DNA of 64,000 bases from Halomonas heilongjiangensis (GCF_002879645.1 NZ_PNRE01000065.1:62001-126000), one strand, 5' to 3'. Shown: positions 1 through 8,562, counted from the stretch's first letter. Numbers and translations are program-made. The notes: generated from the letters alone by a model not told the origin.

Positions 1-1
1 C

Positions 2-229
2 GACCAGGGCTTCGCCCTGCAGATCGGCAAGCGCTGGTACCACGGTAGCGAAGCCCTGCATCGCCTCACCCTGCTCGGCACCCGCAGCGGTGTGTTCAAC
101 CGGCTAATGTATCGGCTATTTGCCAGCCCCGGTCGTGCTGCACGGATCTATCCACTGCTCAGGGCGTGTCGGAATGGACTGTTGAGGGTGTTGGGGAAGC
201 CACGCATCGGCACTACGAGGCATTGGTAA
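2..229 (+). CDS. DCC/DUF393-family protein, C-terminal fragment
   Basis: Open frame entering from the left edge and ending at a TAA at 227-229; only the last 75 residues are visible. The tail contains an FNRLMYRLFAS segment followed by IYPLLRACRNGLLRVLGK, an ending I associate with small DUF393 'DCC' thiol-disulfide-oxidoreductase-like proteins. The DCC active-site motif itself would lie upstream of the window. No ATG-initiated frame of comparable quality overlaps it. Family assignment rests on recall of the tail pattern, so the function is tentative. Confidence 0.6.
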   Translation, partial: DQGFALQIGKRWYHGSEALHRLTLLGTRSGVFNRLMYRLFASPGRAARIYPLLRACRNGLLRVLGKPRIGTTRHW

Positions 230-420
230 AGGTAACGCCCTTTTTGAACCGGCTACCGATACGTTCCGTTAACATCGTCGGCGATGAGTACCCGCCCGGT
301 GTATCTTTCTCGCTACCGCTAAGTCCGCAAACTTTACGAACTTCAACATGCCGTAACACCTGAGTCCTGGGCTGTTGAAACGGATCGCCACATCGGGTTA
401 TGGCAAGTTAATAAACACAC

Positions 421-1254
421 CTACTGCTCGCGCGAGGGCTGGCGGTACTGGTTGGGCGTGGCGGCTACCAGGCGCTTGAAGGTGCGCTGGAAGTGCGGCT
501 GGTCGGCAAAGCCGGCGTTCAGGGCCGCCTCGGCGATGGGTGTACCGCCCTTCAGCTCGCGTTGGCCCAGTTGGATGCGGCGGTTGATCAGGTAGGCATG
601 GGGCGTGAAACCGAAGTGCTGCTTGAAGGCACGGATGAGGTGGCCGGGGCTGTAGCCGGTGCGCTGGCACAGGGCGTCCAGGGACAGGTCCTGCGCCGCG
701 TGCTCGTCCAGGTAGGCGGCCAGCTCCTGCAGGGTGGCCGGCGCCATCGGCAGTGGCTGCGTCGGCTGGTCAGCCAGCTCGTGCATCAAGGCGGAAAGGT
801 ATTCGACCACTAGCGTCTGCTTGTCCAGCAGGTCACGCCGGGGGTCCAGCAAGCAGGCCGCCATGTGGCAGTACCCCTCGTACCATTCGGGATCCGGGAT
901 CACGGCGGTGGCGATGTCCTGCCAACGTGGCGCCTCGAGTAGCCCGGCCTGGTAGCGAAGCTCGGTCAGCCAGTCGGCATCGACGTACAGCATCAGGTAG
1001 GCCCAGGGCCGGTTGTCGATGGGGTTGCAGGCGTGCGCCCAGTCGGGATTCATCATGACCAGGGTGCCGGCGCTCACGTGGTAGCGGTCGTCCCGGTAGC
1101 GGAACGTGCTCTCCCCCGCGGTAATCGCCCCCAGCGACCATTGCGTATGGCTATGCAGGGCATAGCAGACCTTGCGGCCGTCCTCGACCCTGCGCAGCTC
1201 CACATGGGGCATACGCGGGTCACGCCAGAACAGGGGGTTTCGTGGATCCGTCAT
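421..1254 (-). CDS. AraC-family transcriptional regulator (cupin sensor + AraC HTH)
   Basis: 277 aa. Residues ~10-90 look like an AraC-type cupin sensor (LHSHTQWSLGAITAG, followed by GTLVMMNPDWAHACNP, typical of the arabinose-binding-like barrel). Residues ~175-272 form the double helix-turn-helix: LSLDALCQRTGYSPGHLIRA for the first HTH, then the family signature with AALNAGFADQPHFQRTFKR and a PNQYR end. Regulators of this type often control an adjacent LysE-type exporter; none lies next to it here, the neighbours being the DCC fragment and a GFA protein, so the target is unknown. 191 bases separate it from the upstream fragment (230-420), in which I see no gene or clear terminator. Confidence 0.9.
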   Translation of the reverse strand: MTDPRNPLFWRDPRMPHVELRRVEDGRKVCYALHSHTQWSLGAITAGESTFRYRDDRYHVSAGTLVMMNPDWAHACNPIDNRPWAYLMLYVDADWLTELRYQAGLLEAPRWQDIATAVIPDPEWYEGYCHMAACLLDPRRDLLDKQTLVVEYLSALMHELADQPTQPLPMAPATLQELAAYLDEHAAQDLSLDALCQRTGYSPGHLIRAFKQHFGFTPHAYLINRRIQLGQRELKGGTPIAEAALNAGFADQPHFQRTFKRLVAATPNQYRQPSREQ

Positions 1255-1336
1255 GATCTACCTGTACCTGCATTGCTTCGTGCCTTGCGGTTCACCCGGG
1301 TCGCCGGGGCCGCTCGTCGATTTGTTCAGCATTTCC

Positions 1337-1741
1337 CTAAAGGTGCGAACAATGCCGAGGAGCCTCTTGCCAGCGGTCGTTGATACCATCCACGTAGACA
1401 ATGGGGATCCTTGACAACTCTTCCTCGGTGACACCTTCCAGGCAGCCGATGTTGATGCCATACATCTTGCCGATCTGGGTATCATTGCCGACACCGAAGG
1501 GCCGAATACCGCAGACCTTGCAGAAAAAGTGCTGGTTCTTCTTCGTATTGAAGAGATATTCTGTCAGCATCTCCTGTCCTGCGGTAAGACGAAATCCGTC
1601 CTCCCTGGCGACAGCCGGCCAGAACCGGCTTCTTCGGCAGATCGAGCAGTTGCACCGAAATGAATCCTGCGCAAGATCCAGGTCCGCTTCAAAGCGGACA
1701 GCACCACAGTGGCAGCTACCTTCATAGGTCTTCAACACCAT
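1337..1741 (-). CDS. GFA-family (glutathione-dependent formaldehyde-activating-like) zinc protein
   Basis: 134 aa. Cysteine pattern of the GFA/CENP-V fold: SCHCGAVRF near the N-terminus, CNCSICRRSR, then FCKVCGI, giving the two zinc sites of the family. The start was set at the internal ATG at 1741 because AGGAGA lies 4-5 bases upstream; an in-frame ATG nine codons earlier lacks such a site. Real substrates of most GFA proteins are unknown; the formaldehyde-glutathione role should not be assumed. It lies 48 bases downstream of the YgfF-like SDR on the same strand, so it could be co-transcribed. Confidence 0.85.
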   Translation of the reverse strand: MVLKTYEGSCHCGAVRFEADLDLAQDSFRCNCSICRRSRFWPAVAREDGFRLTAGQEMLTEYLFNTKKNQHFFCKVCGIRPFGVGNDTQIGKMYGINIGCLEGVTEEELSRIPIVYVDGINDRWQEAPRHCSHL

Positions 1742-1789
1742 GCTTCTCCTATCGACTGTACGCTGCACTGAGCAGCGGTCAGCAACACA

Positions 1790-2536
1790 CTATCTCCCGC
1801 CCGTCACATCAAGCAGGGTGCCGGTCGAGTAGGAAGCGTCGTCCGATAACAGCCAGAGTACCGCCCGAGCGACCTCCTCGGCTTCTCCGCCGCGCTGCAT
1901 GGGCACGGAAGCCTTGACGCGTTCGACTCGATCGGGCTCTCCGCCACTGGTATGAATCTCGGTATAGATCACTCCCGGACGCACGGCATTGACTCGAATG
2001 CCCTCCGCAGCGACTTCCTTGGCCAGGCCTATGGTGAAGGAATCGATGGCGCCCTTGGCCGCAGCATAGTCGACGTACTCGTTGGGCGCGCCAAGCCGTG
2101 AGGCGATGGAGGAGACGTTGACGATCGCTCCCCCTTGCCCGCCGTGGTGCGTCGACATGCGCCGAATGGCCTCGCGTGCGCAGAGGAAGCTGCCGATCAC
2201 GTTGGTGGCAAGAACCCGGCTCAGGCGCGCGGCATCCATTTGCTCGACGTGCATCTGCCCTTCCAGAATGCCGGCATTATTGACCAGCGCCGTGACCGGC
2301 CCGAGTGTCTGATCGACCTGCTCGAAGAGCCTCAGCACATCGGCCTCGGAACCGACATCGCCAGCCACGGCTATCGCCTCGCCGCCGGCATGGTTGATCT
2401 GCTCGACCACGGCAAGCGCGGCGGCTTCATTCTGCCGATAGTTGATGCACACGGTGTAGCCGCTAGCGGCCCCCAGGCGCGCGGTGGCCGCGCCGATCCC
2501 TCGGCTCCCTCCGGTAATCACCAGGATCTTCTTCAA
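1790..2536 (-). CDS. ygfF: Short-chain dehydrogenase/reductase, YgfF-like
   Basis: 248 aa classical SDR. Cofactor motif TGGSRGIG at residues 8-15, NNAG at ~86-89, and catalytic Ser ~142/143, Tyr157 and Lys161 (YAAAK). The stretch around ASRLGAPNEYVDYAAAKGA and the MQRGG...VLWLLSD end closely match my recollection of E. coli YgfF, an uncharacterised NAD(P)-dependent oxidoreductase. Glycine at the Rossmann tips plus Tyr-x3-Lys implies an active enzyme; substrate unknown. It diverges from the MASE2-GGDEF gene across a ~330-base intergenic region and is followed by the GFA gene. Confidence 0.9.
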   Translation of the reverse strand: MKKILVITGGSRGIGAATARLGAASGYTVCINYRQNEAAALAVVEQINHAGGEAIAVAGDVGSEADVLRLFEQVDQTLGPVTALVNNAGILEGQMHVEQMDAARLSRVLATNVIGSFLCAREAIRRMSTHHGGQGGAIVNVSSIASRLGAPNEYVDYAAAKGAIDSFTIGLAKEVAAEGIRVNAVRPGVIYTEIHTSGGEPDRVERVKASVPMQRGGEAEEVARAVLWLLSDDASYSTGTLLDVTGGR

Positions 2537-2826
2537 CGTGATTCCTCCTGCTGCCGTCCGGGTCGGTGCGGCAACACGCCCGATAGAGCCGTATCACCGC
2601 CGTCGATGGAATGCACGATCAGCGCCCTTTCAGGCGTAGGCTGAAGTCGCTCTCGGCTCAAGGCTCCGTCTCGGTACGAAGCCAGCCCTGGGGCCAATGC
2701 AGTACCACACGAGAAGCTGATGGCTCCGATACCACAGTATTAGGCCAAGTTAATGCTAGCCATCCCTGCCGGTGCTAGTCTACTGACAAGATCGTTATAA
2801 ACAGCTCATACCCCTAACGAGTCGAT
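2537..2826. other. Divergent intergenic region upstream of ygfF-like SDR and GGDEF gene
   Basis: Nearly 300 bases without a convincing gene. The right end (about 2700-2820) is more AT-rich than its surroundings and holds TTATAAAC and CTGACA stretches that could form promoter elements for the cyclase, but no pair has good spacing on both counts, so I do not call a specific promoter. No recognised riboswitch was seen. Confidence 0.4.
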
Positions 2827-2859
2827 GTCGTCTTGCCTGTCTACGGCAGGCAAGACGAC
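2827..2859 (+). promoter_or_regulatory. 13-bp perfect hairpin immediately upstream of the cyclase RBS
   Basis: Left arm 2827-2839 (GTCGTCTTGCCTG) is the exact reverse complement of right arm 2847-2859, with a 7-base loop TCTACGG. The right arm ends two bases before the SD-like AGGTGGG (2862-2868) and 11 bases before the ATG at 2870. There is no T-run after it, so it is not a classical terminator. It could be a 5'UTR structure controlling translation, an mRNA stability element, or an operator dyad for a dimeric regulator. Confidence 0.6.
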
Positions 2860-2869
2860 CCAGGTGGGC

Positions 2870-4405
2870 ATGCTAACTATCAAAACTCTTTCAACTCGGG
2901 CACGGCTCCCTCTCAAGGCCCCCCACCGCCTCGCCCTGGCGACGCTGGCCCCACGCTCCTTCGCCTTTTGCCATACTTTCGGGCTCACGGTATGGATCGC
3001 CTTGGCGGACGGCAACGGCTGGTCGCTGATTCTGCCGGGGCTACTCCTGCTGTTATGGCCGGCGGTAGCATACCTCCACGCTGCCAGGGCCCAGGACTCG
3101 AAACACGCCGAGTTCAAGAACCTGCTGTGCGACAGCCTGCTATTCGGCGTCTGGTGCAGCGTGCTGGATTTCTACGTTCTGGCCACCCTATGCATCGGCC
3201 TTGCCTGCTTCATGAACAACATGGTGGTCGGCGGCCCACGCCGAATGGCCGCTTCAATGGCACTGTTCGCTGGCGGTGCCCTGGGCTGGAGCGCTTTGGC
3301 GGGGGTCGATTTCCGGCCGTACGTCAGCGCCGGGGTGGATATCTACCAGGGCGCTGGCGCGGTGGTCTATTTTCTGGCGATCGCCCAAGTGATGTACGGA
3401 CAGAATCGCAAGATCGGTCGCAGCATGGGCGAGATCAAGTACCAGAACCGGGTCTTTCACGCCCTGCTCGACCTCGGTGTCGTCGCCAATCGCGCATCGA
3501 ACATCCATACCCTGCTGGATGACGCCTTGAAGCATCTGCATGCCGATTTTCCCGAGTACGGGTTTGCCGTGTTCCTGCAGGAGCGCAGCCGCCCCGAGGT
3601 GACTCGCTACGCAGCCGTCGCCGGCCTTCGGCTGCACCCTGAGGATGAGCGCCGCCTGGGCAGCCTGCTGGCCACACTGCATGAGCCACCTACAGACGCA
3701 GGCACCCTCGAGCTGAGCGAAACAGCCGTCGGCGAGCCTCTGTATGCCACTCCCATGGCCGGGCGCCTCAGCAGCTACGACGGCTGGCTGATCGTGAGCG
3801 CGCCCAAGCTGGACGGCGCGCTGGAGCGAATGCTGACCCTGTGCGTCGATCAGCTGGCGGCAGCTACCGAGAACAAGTTGCTCCACCTGGCGCTGAAGGA
3901 GACGGCGGAGCGCGACGGCCTGACCGGACTCTACAACCGGGGCTTCTTTGAATCGGTACTTCAGTTGAGCATTGAGGGCAAGACCCAGCCACCGGGGCTG
4001 GAGTTTGCCGTGCTGATGATGGATGTCGACGGGCTCAAGAAGGTGAACGACCACTATGGTCACGTGGCAGGCGACCAGTTCATCACCACCGTCACCGAAC
4101 GCCTGAAGATGCAGTGCCGGGAAACCGATATCCTCGCGCGCTATGGTGGTGACGAATTCGTCATCCTGTTTCCCTCCGCGGACCTGGCCGCCCCCAATCG
4201 TGTCGCCGAGCTGATCAGAACACACCTGGAAGGCCAGCGGTGCGTCATTACCTCCCAACACGGCAAGCCTGTGGAGGTGGAGCTTCGCTTGAGCCTGGGA
4301 AGTGCCAGCTCCACCGAAGTCCCCGCCCAGGAGGTGCTTGCCCTGGCGGACCATCGCATGTACGAAGACAAGACCCAGCGCCGCAGGCAAAGAGCCCTCG
4401 GCTGA
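2870..4405 (+). CDS. MASE2-domain diguanylate cyclase (GGDEF)
   Basis: 511 aa from the ATG at 2870. An in-frame ATG at 2825 exists but would place the start inside or before the hairpin 2827-2859, and the SD-like AGGTGGG at 2862-2868 favours 2870. Residues ~25-170 form an AdrA-like MASE2 membrane sensor with several hydrophobic segments (SLILPGLLLLLWPAVAYLHA, then ADGNG, NNMVVGG). A GAF-like linker follows, then a GGDEF domain with intact RYGGDEF at ~423-429 and an RETD inhibitory I-site five residues before it. Expected to make c-di-GMP from two GTP at the inner membrane, with product feedback, promoting the sessile state. No EAL domain is present. The hairpin suggests control of translation. 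Confidence 0.9.
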   Translation: MLTIKTLSTRARLPLKAPHRLALATLAPRSFAFCHTFGLTVWIALADGNGWSLILPGLLLLLWPAVAYLHAARAQDSKHAEFKNLLCDSLLFGVWCSVLDFYVLATLCIGLACFMNNMVVGGPRRMAASMALFAGGALGWSALAGVDFRPYVSAGVDIYQGAGAVVYFLAIAQVMYGQNRKIGRSMGEIKYQNRVFHALLDLGVVANRASNIHTLLDDALKHLHADFPEYGFAVFLQERSRPEVTRYAAVAGLRLHPEDERRLGSLLATLHEPPTDAGTLELSETAVGEPLYATPMAGRLSSYDGWLIVSAPKLDGALERMLTLCVDQLAAATENKLLHLALKETAERDGLTGLYNRGFFESVLQLSIEGKTQPPGLEFAVLMMDVDGLKKVNDHYGHVAGDQFITTVTERLKMQCRETDILARYGGDEFVILFPSADLAAPNRVAELIRTHLEGQRCVITSQHGKPVEVELRLSLGSASSTEVPAQEVLALADHRMYEDKTQRRRQRALG

Positions 4406-4472
4406 GCGAGGTCAGCATCAGAACGGTGCGGTTGCCGGCCTTCCGGATCTAGCTTCCGTCCGCGGCGTCGCT

Positions 4473-4826
4473 TCATTCCTCCACGATGACCTCGAAGCCG
4501 CCGTAGATCAGCCGCTTGCCGTCGAAGGGCATGGGGTTCACGTCGGGCTGCAGGCGGGGGTCCTCCATGACCTTGGCCATGGCCCGGTCGCGCACCTCGC
4601 GGGAGGGCCAGATCAGCCAGGCGAAGACCACGGTCTCGTCCGGCCGGCATTTTACCGCCATGGGGAAGGAGGTGACCTCGCCCTCGGGCACGTCATCCCC
4701 CCAGCACTCCACCACCTTCAGGGCACCGTGCTCCTTGAAGACGACCGCGGCGTCGCGGGCGTGCTGGATGTACTTGTCCCGGTTGGCGGTGGGGACGGCG
4801 GCAACGAATCCATCTACATAGGTCAT
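4473..4826 (-). CDS. DUF1428-family protein
   Basis: 117 aa small alpha/beta-barrel protein beginning MTYVDGFVAAVP, with ALKVVECWGDDVPEGEVTSF and VVFAWLIWPSREVRD, the pattern of DUF1428 (dimeric ferredoxin-like fold). The ATG overlaps the stop of the upstream YCII-like gene in an ATGA (4823-4826), so the two are translationally coupled. The much longer frame running through this locus to 6092 is a GC-rich artefact, as it would overlap two better genes. The function of DUF1428 is not established; pairing with a DGPF/YCII protein and a GlxA-type regulator is seen here directly. Confidence 0.88.
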   Translation of the reverse strand: MTYVDGFVAAVPTANRDKYIQHARDAAVVFKEHGALKVVECWGDDVPEGEVTSFPMAVKCRPDETVVFAWLIWPSREVRDRAMAKVMEDPRLQPDVNPMPFDGKRLIYGGFEVIVEE

Positions 4827-5197
4827 GAGGGCTCTCCTTCGTCTTTGGGGGGCAGTTCTCGCACCTGGCGCACCTCGATGGTGCCGAAGCGGGCGGGCGG
4901 AATCCGGCCGGCCAGTTGCAGGGCCTCGTCCAGGTCCCGAGCGTCGAGCAGGTAGAAGCCGGCCAGCTGCTCCTTGGTCTCGGCGAAGGGGCCGTCGGCG
5001 ACCAGCACCTCGCCGTCGCGTACCCGCACGCTGGTGGCGGTGTCCACCGGCTGCAGGGCCTGGCCTGCGAGGTAGTGGCCCAGGCGGGTCAGACGCTCCA
5101 CACCGGACACGCACTCCTGGTTGAGGTCGTGCCATTCCTGTTCGGTCATGGCGTTGATGATGCTCTCCTGGTAGTAGACCAGTGCGACGTACTTCAT
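4823..5197 (-). CDS. YCII/DGPF-domain protein
   Basis: 124 aa. Begins MKYVALVYYQESI and carries the hallmark DGPFAETKEQLAGFYLLD at about residues 68-85, as in YCII-related (DGPF) proteins with a dimeric ferredoxin-like fold. Family members are often encoded beside ECF sigma factors or regulators; here the partner is DUF1428 (ATGA overlap) and the upstream gene on the same strand is a GlxA-like regulator ending at 5303. Catalytic role unknown. Confidence 0.9.
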   Translation of the reverse strand: MKYVALVYYQESIINAMTEQEWHDLNQECVSGVERLTRLGHYLAGQALQPVDTATSVRVRDGEVLVADGPFAETKEQLAGFYLLDARDLDEALQLAGRIPPARFGTIEVRQVRELPPKDEGEPS

Positions 5198-5302
5198 TCG
5201 GTTCTCTCCTCCTTGTGGATCGGGATGTCGGGGTGTCCTCTGCTGGGTCGAACGGCGGGCGGGGAAATCGACACCGGGCTCGGGACTTTTTCGCTCGGCC
5301 CG

Positions 5303-6337
5303 TCACTGCAGGCGCAAGCGCATGGCGCGGAAGCGCCGCCGGTACTGGCTGGGCGTCAGGCCCACCCGGCGGCCGAACAGGCGACGGAAGAAACTCGGGT
5401 CGGAGTAGCCCACCTGTTCGGCCACCTCGTCGATGGGGGCGTCGCCACTCTCCAGGATCTGCTTGGCCTCCTCCAGGCGCAGGGTGTGTACGTACTCCAT
5501 GGGTGTCATGCCGGTGGCCGCCTTGAAGCGGCGCTTGAAGGAGCGCTCGGAGAGGCCGCTGAGCCTGACCATGCCGGCCACCGGCGAGGGGGTATCGTAG
5601 TGCTGGGCGACCCATACCTGGCAGCGGGCGATGCAGGCGTCCGCCACCTGGCGCGAGCGGGTCAGGGCGGCATAGGGCTGCTGGCCGTCCTGATGCCAGT
5701 CGATCAGGTGGATCCGTGCCAGGTGCATGGCCTCGTCGACGCCCACCAGCCGGGCGACGAGGAACAGTGCCAGATCGACCCAGGAAGTCCCCCCGCCGGC
5801 CATGATCAACCGCTGCCCTTCCCCGGCGACCACCAGGCTGCGGTGGGCGTGCACCCGCACCCGTGGAAAGCGACGCGCCAGGGCGTCGCAGTAGGCCCAA
5901 TGGGTGGTGGCGTCCTCGCCGTCGAGCAGGCCCGCCTCGGCAAGCAACAGGGCGCCGGTGCATGCCGCGGCGAGCAAGGCCCCGTCCCGACGGCACGTCC
6001 GCAGCCAGGCGATCTCCTCCGCATACCCCTCCAGCCTGGCCTCGGGCGCGACGAACAGATCGGGAATACACACGACCGTTGGCGCCAGGCACTCATCCAG
6101 GGTGGCATCCGGCTCGATCCAGGCACCATTGGCGGCTCGGAAGCCGCAGCCATCTCGGGAAACGATCACCGGCTTCAGCCGCGGCTCACCCATCCGGCCG
6201 TTCGTCAGGAGTTCCCAGTCACGACCGGCCGAGCCCAACAGGTCGTACATGCCATAGAGCGTAGAGGCGGTCGCATCCGGTCCGGCCAGAAGCGCAATGG
6301 TAACCGCCGTGCTGGAAGGTCCGACAAGCTGAGTCAT
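5303..6337 (-). CDS. GlxA-family transcriptional regulator (DJ-1/PfpI + AraC HTH)
   Basis: 344 aa. N-terminal half is a DJ-1/PfpI-like amidotransferase fold with the nucleophile-elbow-like AACTGALLLAEAGLL; C-terminal ~100 residues are an AraC DNA-binding region (LSERSFKRRFKAATGMTPMEY, then VAEQVGYSDPSFFRRLFGR and LTPSQYRRRF). The start was set at the ATG at 6337; the upstream in-frame ATG at 6421 would add 28 Arg-rich residues unlike the family. It diverges from the methyltransferase gene at 6448 and precedes the YCII/DUF1428 pair on its own strand, so it probably controls one or both. The inducer is unknown. Confidence 0.9.
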   Translation of the reverse strand: MTQLVGPSSTAVTIALLAGPDATASTLYGMYDLLGSAGRDWELLTNGRMGEPRLKPVIVSRDGCGFRAANGAWIEPDATLDECLAPTVVCIPDLFVAPEARLEGYAEEIAWLRTCRRDGALLAAACTGALLLAEAGLLDGEDATTHWAYCDALARRFPRVRVHAHRSLVVAGEGQRLIMAGGGTSWVDLALFLVARLVGVDEAMHLARIHLIDWHQDGQQPYAALTRSRQVADACIARCQVWVAQHYDTPSPVAGMVRLSGLSERSFKRRFKAATGMTPMEYVHTLRLEEAKQILESGDAPIDEVAEQVGYSDPSFFRRLFGRRVGLTPSQYRRRFRAMRLRLQ

Positions 6338-6447
6338 GGCAGAAAACCCCCGATTGCGTCGCAATCCGCCTGCGTGACGCCGCCACGCCAGGCGTATCGT
6401 GCTCCTGTGACCCATCGCCATCCCACAACGACAAGAGGAGCATGATC

Positions 6448-7536
6448 ATGTGCGATATCGCCGTCACGACGACATCCCAACAGGCCGGGGCCAGCGACTT
6501 CGAATCCCGGCTGGTCCAGGCACTCAACGAGAGCGGCCTGCTGCTGCTGACCTCCATCGGCCACCGCACCGGACTGCTCGAGGCCCTGGCCGGTCAGTCG
6601 CCGCTCACCAGCCCGGCCCTGGCCGAGCGTACCGGCCTCCAGGAGCGCTACGTGCGCGAGTGGCTCGGCGGCATGGTGGCCGCCGAGGTGGTCGAGACCG
6701 ACCCAGAGAGCGCCAGCTACTGGTTGCCGGACGAGCGCGCCGAGCTGCTCACCGACAGGGGGCCGGTGAACCTGGCCGTGTACGCCCAGTTTATCCCCTT
6801 GCTGGGCAACGTGGAGGATGACGTCGTGCGCTGCTTCCACGAAGGCGGCGGCGTGCCCTACTCCCGCTATCCGCGCTTCCAGGAGGTGATGGCCAGCGAT
6901 AGCGGCCAGACGGTGCTGCCGGCGCTGTTCGACGCCATCCTGCCACTGGCCCCGGGGCTGATCGAACGCCTGGAGAGCGGCATCCGGGTACTCGACTGCG
7001 CCTGCGGTCGCGGCCGGGCCCTGCTCGCCATGGCCGAGCGCTTCCCGAGCAGCCGCTTCGTCGGCTACGACCTCTCCGAGGAGGCCATCGGCTGGGCCCG
7101 GGAGCAGGCCGAACGCACCGGGCTGACCAACCTGAGCTTCGAGGTGCGCGATCTGAGCGACTTCGACGCCACCGCCACGCCCGGCGCCTTCGAGCTGGTC
7201 ACCACCTTCGACGGCATCCACGACCAGGCCCAGCCACGCCGGCTGCTCGCAGGCATCCACCGCACCCTGGTCGCGGACGGCGTCTACCTGGTGCAGGACA
7301 TCCACGCCTCCAGCCATCATCACCTCGACCGCCAGCACCCGCTGGGGGCGATGCTCTACGCCGTGTCGCTGAGCCACTGCATGACGGTGTCGCTCGCCCA
7401 GGGCGGCGAGGGGCTGGGCACCATGTGGGGCCGCGAGCGCGCCCTGGCCTACCTGGAGGAGGCCGGCTTCCGCGACATCCGGGTCCACCAGCTCGAGCAC
7501 GACATCATGAACGACTACTTCGTCTGCCGGCCCTGA
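6448..7536 (+). CDS. Class I SAM-dependent methyltransferase with N-terminal winged helix
   Basis: 362 aa. N-terminal region (LTSIGHRTGLLEALAGQSP, LAERTGLQERYVREWLGGM) resembles the winged-helix dimerisation domain of O-methyltransferase-like enzymes. Motif I is VLDCACGRGRAL, followed by FVGYDLSEEAI and the post-motif region VTTFDGIHDQAQP. The start is placed at 6448 because GAGGAG at 6435-6440 sits seven bases upstream; the in-frame ATG at 6442 is too close. Substrate unknown; it is divergent from the GlxA-like regulator, its likely controller. Confidence 0.85.
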   Translation: MCDIAVTTTSQQAGASDFESRLVQALNESGLLLLTSIGHRTGLLEALAGQSPLTSPALAERTGLQERYVREWLGGMVAAEVVETDPESASYWLPDERAELLTDRGPVNLAVYAQFIPLLGNVEDDVVRCFHEGGGVPYSRYPRFQEVMASDSGQTVLPALFDAILPLAPGLIERLESGIRVLDCACGRGRALLAMAERFPSSRFVGYDLSEEAIGWAREQAERTGLTNLSFEVRDLSDFDATATPGAFELVTTFDGIHDQAQPRRLLAGIHRTLVADGVYLVQDIHASSHHHLDRQHPLGAMLYAVSLSHCMTVSLAQGGEGLGTMWGRERALAYLEEAGFRDIRVHQLEHDIMNDYFVCRP

Positions 7537-7557
7537 GCGTTACACTGGAGGGAGAAA

Positions 7558-7589
7558 CCGGGCCGCCCGACCCGCGCCGGGCGGCCCGG
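7558..7589 (+). other. GC-rich 12-bp hairpin between methyltransferase and dehydratase genes
   Basis: CCGGGCCGCCCG at 7558-7569 pairs perfectly with 7578-7589 around an 8-base loop. No T-run follows. It lies just before the GAAGGAGG ribosome binding site of the dehydratase, so it may be a partial terminator/attenuator or an mRNA processing boundary. Confidence 0.4.
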
Positions 7590-7602
7590 CGAAGGAGGCA
7601 GG

Positions 7603-8550
7603 ATGATCGATCTGGCACGGCTTCAACAGGCACAGGCACGCATCGCCGACACCCTCTCCCCCACGCCCCTGATGCTCGACCACCCCCTCACCGAGCGGCT
7701 GGGACGGCGGGTGTGGCTCAAGGGCGAGCTCTTCCAGCGCACCGGGTCCTTCAAGGCGCGCGGCGCCCTGAACTGGCTGCGCACCGCCGGCAGCGAGGAG
7801 CTCGCGGGTGGGCTCGGTGCCGTCTCCGCCGGCAACCACGCCCTGGGCCTGGCCTGGGCGGCGCGCCAGGTCGGGGTGCCGGTGACCATCGTGATGCCCG
7901 AGAACGCCAGCCACTTCAAGGTGGAAGGCAGCCGTGAGCTCGGCGCCGAGGTGATCCTGCACGGCGACATCAACGACGCCTGGAACCTGATGCATCGGTT
8001 GGTCGAGGAGCGCGGCCTCACCCTGGTGCACCCCTACGACGACGAGCGCATCGTGGCCGGCCAGGGCACCGTGGGCCTGGAGATCCTCGAGCAGTGCCCG
8101 GAGGCCACCGCCATCCTCTGCCCCGTCGGCGGAGGCGGGCTGATCGGCGGTATCGGCGTGGCCACCGCCAGCCTGCGGCCATCGCTTTCACTGATCGGTG
8201 TGGAGCCCGCCGGGGCGGCCAGCATGGCCCACGCCTGGGCCCAGGGTGGCCCGGCGAGGCTCGAGCGAATCAGCACCTGCGCCAAGAGCCTGGCCGCCTC
8301 CATCGTCGGCGAGCACACCTATCCGCTCAGCCGGCAGAACGTTCAGGCGCTCGCTTCCGTGGACGAGGCCGCCATCCACCGCGCCATGCACCACCTGCTC
8401 TACCGGGCCAAGCTCGCCGCCGAACCCGGCGCCGCCGTGGGCGTCGCCGCCCTGCTGGAAGCAGCCGTGACGCTGCCGCCGGAAGGCGATGTCGTGGTGG
8501 TGATCACCGGCGGCAACCTGGGCGGCGAGGAGCTCGAGGCGTTCCTGTAG
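7603..8550 (+). CDS. Threonine/serine dehydratase-like PLP enzyme
   Basis: 315 aa fold-type II PLP enzyme. The Schiff-base lysine is Lys51 in GSFKARGALN; SAGNHALGLAWAA binds substrate/cofactor; the phosphate loop is VGGGGLIGG at about residues 175-183. It lacks the C-terminal ACT-like regulatory domain of biosynthetic IlvA, as in catabolic threonine ammonia-lyases or serine/threonine racemases-dehydratases. Expected reaction: L-threonine (or L-serine) to 2-oxobutyrate (or pyruvate) plus ammonia. An AAGGAGG site precedes the ATG. Exact substrate and racemase versus dehydratase activity cannot be told from sequence alone. Confidence 0.88.
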   Translation: MIDLARLQQAQARIADTLSPTPLMLDHPLTERLGRRVWLKGELFQRTGSFKARGALNWLRTAGSEELAGGLGAVSAGNHALGLAWAARQVGVPVTIVMPENASHFKVEGSRELGAEVILHGDINDAWNLMHRLVEERGLTLVHPYDDERIVAGQGTVGLEILEQCPEATAILCPVGGGGLIGGIGVATASLRPSLSLIGVEPAGAASMAHAWAQGGPARLERISTCAKSLAASIVGEHTYPLSRQNVQALASVDEAAIHRAMHHLLYRAKLAAEPGAAVGVAALLEAAVTLPPEGDVVVVITGGNLGGEELEAFL

Positions 8551-8562
8551 CACCGCTACGCG

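Noticed and set aside
3254-4390. Long minus-strand frame opposite the first GGDEF gene
   Set aside because: Typical antisense shadow in GC-rich DNA; the plus strand encodes intact MASE2-GGDEF motifs.
4827-6092. Upstream part of a 539-codon minus-strand frame in line with DUF1428
   Set aside because: It overlaps the YCII-like gene and the GlxA regulator in another frame, has Arg/Gly-rich composition and no family pattern; only the end from 4826 is a gene.
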